Shown here: piece by piece, positions 61,017 to 64,000 of the stretch
Layout: every line of letters begins with the position of its first letter
Position numbering within the stretch: position 1 is the stretch's first letter
DNA from: Aequorivita viscosa
Lineage (GTDB): Bacteria > Bacteroidota > Bacteroidia > Flavobacteriales > Flavobacteriaceae
Length of the DNA: 64,000 bases
Assembly (NCBI RefSeq): GCF_900106795.1
Contig: NZ_FNNS01000003.1
Span: 62,001 to 126,000, forward strand
Direction: 5' to 3'
Notes under the pieces: generated by a model
What the model saw: the letters and a program-made list of their open reading frames with translations, nothing else
What the model was told of the DNA's origin: nothing
Databases searched by the model: none
Made by a program: the position numbers and the translations under genes

Positions 61017-62243
61017 TTATAGTTCTAACGCGCGTTTCACGTTATTATCCATCAATAGCTCTTCCGGATTTTCTAGTGCTTCTTTAACAGCAACTAAAAA
61101 TCCTACAGACTCTTTTCCGTCAATTATTCTATGGTCGTAAGATAGTGCCACAAACATTATTGGGGCTACTACAATGCCCCCATCTCGTACTATTGGGCGC
61201 TCAACAATATTGTGCATTCCTAGAATGGCAGACTGTGGTGGGTTAATAATTGGTGTAGATAGCATACTTCCAAAAACACCTCCATTAGAAATGGTAAAGG
61301 TTCCTCCTGTCATTTCATCTACGGTTATTTGACCATCGCGTGCTCTAAGTGCTAATCTTTTTACTTCTTCTTCAACACCTCTAAAGCTTAAGTTTTCAGC
61401 ATTTCTAATTACAGGAACCATCAAGCCTTTTGGCCCAGAAACGGCAATTGAAATATCCTTAAAGTCATAAGAAATCATATAATCTCCATCGATCATAGAA
61501 TTCACGTCAGGGTACATTTCAAGGGCACGTACAACAGCTAACGTGAAGAACGACATAAAACCGAGACCAACGCCGTGTTTTTCTTTAAATTGCTCCTTGT
61601 ACTTACTTCTTAATTCAAAAATAGGCGTCATGTCTACTTCGTTGAACGTAGTAAGCATTGCTGTTTCATTTTTAGCAGAAACCAAACGCTCTGCCACTTT
61701 ACGACGCAACATCGACAATTTTTTTCTTTCACTACCTCTGTTTCCAGAGCTAGGAGATCCCATAGAAGGCACTGCATTTACGGCATCTTCTTTGGTAATT
61801 CGGCCATCGCGTCCGCTGCCTTTTACATCCTTGGACATGATGGACTTTTCTTGTAGAATTTTCTTAGCAGCAGGTGAAGCTGAACCTGTAGCGTATGTTT
61901 CGGCATCTTTCTTTTCAGCATCGGCTTTTGGCTTATCTTCAGCTTTTTTAGGCTCCTCTTTTTTAGGCGATTCAGCAGCTTCTTTTTTGGCTCCGTCTGG
62001 TTTTGCTGCGTCGGTATCAATTAAACATACAACGTCACCAACGGCAACTGCGTCACCTTCTTCAGCTTTTAGCGTTATTATTCCACTAGCTTCTGCTGGA
62101 AGTTCTAATGTAGCTTTATCGCTATCTATTTCAGCGATAGCTTGATCTTTTTCAACATAATCTCCATCAGAGACTAACCAAGCTGCTATTTCTACTTCAG
62201 TAATGGACTCTCCCGGAGAAGGGACTTTCATTTCTAATGCCAT
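61017..62243 (-). CDS. sucB: Dihydrolipoyllysine-residue succinyltransferase (E2 of 2-oxoglutarate dehydrogenase)
   Basis: 408 residues. N-terminal lipoyl domain (about 2-76) with the lipoylated Lys in EIDSDKATLELPA (about residue 43), a Lys/Glu/Ala-rich linker, the E3-binding domain starting at SPAAKKILQEK (about 122-157), and the catalytic domain (about 180-408) with VDMTPIFELR, the conserved NPPQSAILGMH, and the active-site SYDHRIIDGKESVGFL. Transfers the succinyl group to CoA in the TCA cycle. Downstream of sucA on the same strand, 143 bp apart, with a strong terminator after it. Confidence 0.96.
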   Translation of the reverse strand: MALEMKVPSPGESITEVEIAAWLVSDGDYVEKDQAIAEIDSDKATLELPAEASGIITLKAEEGDAVAVGDVVCLIDTDAAKPDGAKKEAAESPKKEEPKKAEDKPKADAEKKDAETYATGSASPAAKKILQEKSIMSKDVKGSGRDGRITKEDAVNAVPSMGSPSSGNRGSERKKLSMLRRKVAERLVSAKNETAMLTTFNEVDMTPIFELRSKYKEQFKEKHGVGLGFMSFFTLAVVRALEMYPDVNSMIDGDYMISYDFKDISIAVSGPKGLMVPVIRNAENLSFRGVEEEVKRLALRARDGQITVDEMTGGTFTISNGGVFGSMLSTPIINPPQSAILGMHNIVERPIVRDGGIVVAPIMFVALSYDHRIIDGKESVGFLVAVKEALENPEELLMDNNVKRALEL

Positions 62244-62386
62244 AGTATTTATTTTTTAACCTCAATGAATTGAAACACTGAAGACAATTTTATCTGTTTA
62301 ATTCTTTAATAATTTATTATCCTTTTATTTACTTTGTTATTGACTTTAAGCGTAATGATGTTTAAAATTAATAAATATCAGAATAC

Positions 62387-64000
62387 TTAATCCATACTCT
62401 TGTCAAAAACATTCTCAATAACTTTTGCATGTCGCGCTTTAGAGCGTACTGTACTTCCAGCTGCTGGAGCGGCATACATTTTTCTGCTGCAGATTCTAAA
62501 ATCCTTAGCTTCTTCTAAATGCATCAACAAATATGAGTAAGCGCCCATGTTTTTAGGTTCTTCTTGAGCCCAAACAACATCATCGGCATTCTTGTATTTT
62601 TTCAGCATTTTGCGTATTTCGTCTTTCGGTAATGGAAATAATTGTTCCAACCTTATAAATGCAACGTCGTCGCGTTTTAACTCTTCGCGCTTTTCAATTA
62701 AATCGTAATAGAATTTACCCGAAACAAAAACCAATGTTTTAATTTTTGATGCTTTAGCTTTTGGATCATCTATAACCATTTGGAAACTTCCGTTGGCCAT
62801 TTCTTCCTTGGTAGAAACCACTTTTGGATGGCGCAATAAGCTCTTAGGTGTAAATATAATTAAAGGCTTACGATAGTTTGTTTTTAGTTGTCTTCTTAAA
62901 ATATGAAAAAGGTTGGCTGGAGTTGTAACATTAGCCACAAACATATTGTCGGTAGCACAAAGTTGAAGGTAGCGCTCCATTCTGGCTGAAGAGTGTTCTG
63001 CTCCTTGCCCTTCATAACCGTGCGGTAACAACATTACAAGACCATTCTGTAGTTTCCATTTATCTTCTGCAGCCGAAATATATTGGTCTATCATAATTTG
63101 GGCTCCATTGCTAAAGTCACCAAATTGCGCTTCCCAAATTGTTAGTGTGTTAGGGCTTGCCATTGCATAACCGTAATCGAAACCAACAACGCCATATTCA
63201 GAAAGTAATGAGTTGTAAATATAGAAATCGCCTTGATCGCCTTTCAATTCATTTAAAAGCACCACTTCTTCTTCACTGTCTTCTACCTTAATTACAGCGT
63301 GTCGGTGAGAGAATGTTCCTCTTTCAACATCTTGACCGCTCATTCGCACATCGTGGCCTTCCTTTAAAAGAGAACCATAGGCAAGGAGCTCGCCCATTGC
63401 CCAGTCTAACTTATTATCTTTAAAGTACATGGTGTGTCGTGCTTCTATAAGCCTGTTAATTTTGCTTAAGAACTTTTTCTCTTTTGGAAGTTTTGTAATT
63501 ACTTCGGCTATTTCATCAAGCTTGTTAAGGTCTATTTTAGTGTCAACGGTCTCCATCATTGTTTCCGTTTTCACATATTCATAACCTTCCCATTCGTCTT
63601 GCATAAACGGAGTAACAGTGGTTTTATCTTCCTTTCTAGAATCTTCTAAATTTTCTTCTAATTTAGCCTTATACTCTTCTTCTAGTTGTTTTGTGTAATT
63701 TTCATCAATAACACCTTGCGCAACTAATTTTTTGCTATAAATATCGCGAGGATTGCTATGACGAGCTATTGCTTTATAAAGTTTTGGCTGTGTAAAGCGA
63801 GGTTCATCCCCTTCGTTATGACCATATTTTCTATAACCTAATAAATCTATAAAAACATCCCGCCCAAAAGTCATTCTAAAGTCTAATGCAAAAAGCATTG
63901 CGTGTACTACTGCTTCTACATCATCTGCATTTACGTGAAGAATTGGCGAAAAAGTTACTTTTCCCACGTCTGTACAGTAAATTGACGATCGTGCGTCTAA
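62387..64000 (-). CDS. sucA: 2-Oxoglutarate dehydrogenase E1 component, 5' partial
   Basis: The C-terminal 538 residues are visible. The frame is open to the window edge (64000), where it reads ARSSIYCTDVGKVTFSPI then HVNADDVEAV, the conserved thiamine-diphosphate/active-site region of OdhA; the GTG at 63967 is therefore internal. Further family blocks: YRKYGHNEGDEPRFTQP, DVERGTFSHRHAV, EAQFGDFSNGAQIMIDQ, LLPHGYEGQGAEHSSAR and the C-terminal WAQEEPKNMGA. A full-length E1 is about 900-950 residues, so about 40% is missing. Decarboxylates 2-oxoglutarate and passes the succinyl group to SucB. Confidence 0.97.
   Translation of the reverse strand, partial: LDARSSIYCTDVGKVTFSPILHVNADDVEAVVHAMLFALDFRMTFGRDVFIDLLGYRKYGHNEGDEPRFTQPKLYKAIARHSNPRDIYSKKLVAQGVIDENYTKQLEEEYKAKLEENLEDSRKEDKTTVTPFMQDEWEGYEYVKTETMMETVDTKIDLNKLDEIAEVITKLPKEKKFLSKINRLIEARHTMYFKDNKLDWAMGELLAYGSLLKEGHDVRMSGQDVERGTFSHRHAVIKVEDSEEEVVLLNELKGDQGDFYIYNSLLSEYGVVGFDYGYAMASPNTLTIWEAQFGDFSNGAQIMIDQYISAAEDKWKLQNGLVMLLPHGYEGQGAEHSSARMERYLQLCATDNMFVANVTTPANLFHILRRQLKTNYRKPLIIFTPKSLLRHPKVVSTKEEMANGSFQMVIDDPKAKASKIKTLVFVSGKFYYDLIEKREELKRDDVAFIRLEQLFPLPKDEIRKMLKKYKNADDVVWAQEEPKNMGAYSYLLMHLEEAKDFRICSRKMYAAPAAGSTVRSKARHAKVIENVFDKSMD

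Noticed and set aside
61030-61045. GTTTCACGTTATTA, a third parS-like sequence
   Set aside because: Only one half matches the consensus, and it lies within the sucB coding sequence.

Overview
The window looks like chromosomal DNA of a marine or freshwater member of the Flavobacteriaceae (Bacteroidota). The support is: AT-rich sequence; families seen mainly in Bacteroidota (DUF4175, DUF4837, DUF6341, DUF6427, DUF6909, PorT-like barrel); many matches to the Bacteroidota sigma-A -7 element TAnnTTTG just upstream of genes, three of them with a TTTG-like -33 element 19-21 bp away; almost no Shine-Dalgarno sequences; and remnants of proteins with type IX secretion sorting domains. Both ends cut through genes (a DUF4175 protein on the left, 2-oxoglutarate dehydrogenase E1 on the right).

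Layout. 1-16 kb is housekeeping: DUF4175, ybeY, mnmG flanked by two parS-like ParB sites, a methyltransferase, holB, pgk, a LysM lytic transglycosylase, a DUF4837 lipoprotein, tatA, an M23 peptidase, a GH3 protein and a DUF6909 protein. 16-42 kb is a large exopolysaccharide/O-antigen locus: dTDP-L-rhamnose genes (rfbB, A, C, D) interrupted by a YafQ-type toxin-antitoxin pair; a Wzz-like protein; an MBOAT acyltransferase, an SGNH/AlgJ-like protein, a glucuronyl C5-epimerase lipoprotein and a small lipoprotein; a Wzx-like flippase; four Wzy/WaaL-like membrane proteins; three glycosyltransferases; a hexapeptide acetyltransferase; a SASA esterase lipoprotein; UDP-xylose synthase; the initiating polyprenyl-phosphate sugar transferase; a CapK-like adenylating enzyme; and wecB. 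42-64 kb returns to housekeeping: purD, DUF6341/DUF6427, an RND/MMPL exporter, asnS, rpoN, an ExbB-ExbD-ExbD energy-coupling operon with a beta-barrel protein, tRNA-Ser(GGA), ansA, tatD, a retropepsin-like protease, a two-component pair, and sucB-sucA.

The observations I rate highest are: (1) the initiating sugar transferase has an in-frame TGA exactly where the family has a conserved Trp, and the rest of the canonical C-terminus is still readable after it; (2) a cassette that resembles the alginate acetylation/epimerisation machinery but uses a heparosan-type glucuronyl C5-epimerase carrying all three expected catalytic tyrosines, flanked by two proteins that share a C-terminal domain; (3) parS-like palindromes on both sides of mnmG, suggesting proximity to the replication origin; (4) a toxin-antitoxin pair inside the rhamnose operon with a clear promoter, an operator-like repeat between its -33 and -7 elements, and a Tyr where YafQ has a catalytic His; (5) decayed pieces of type IX-secreted proteins at 27.5 and 51.5-51.8 kb. 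All function calls rest on reading the sequence alone, with no database search.
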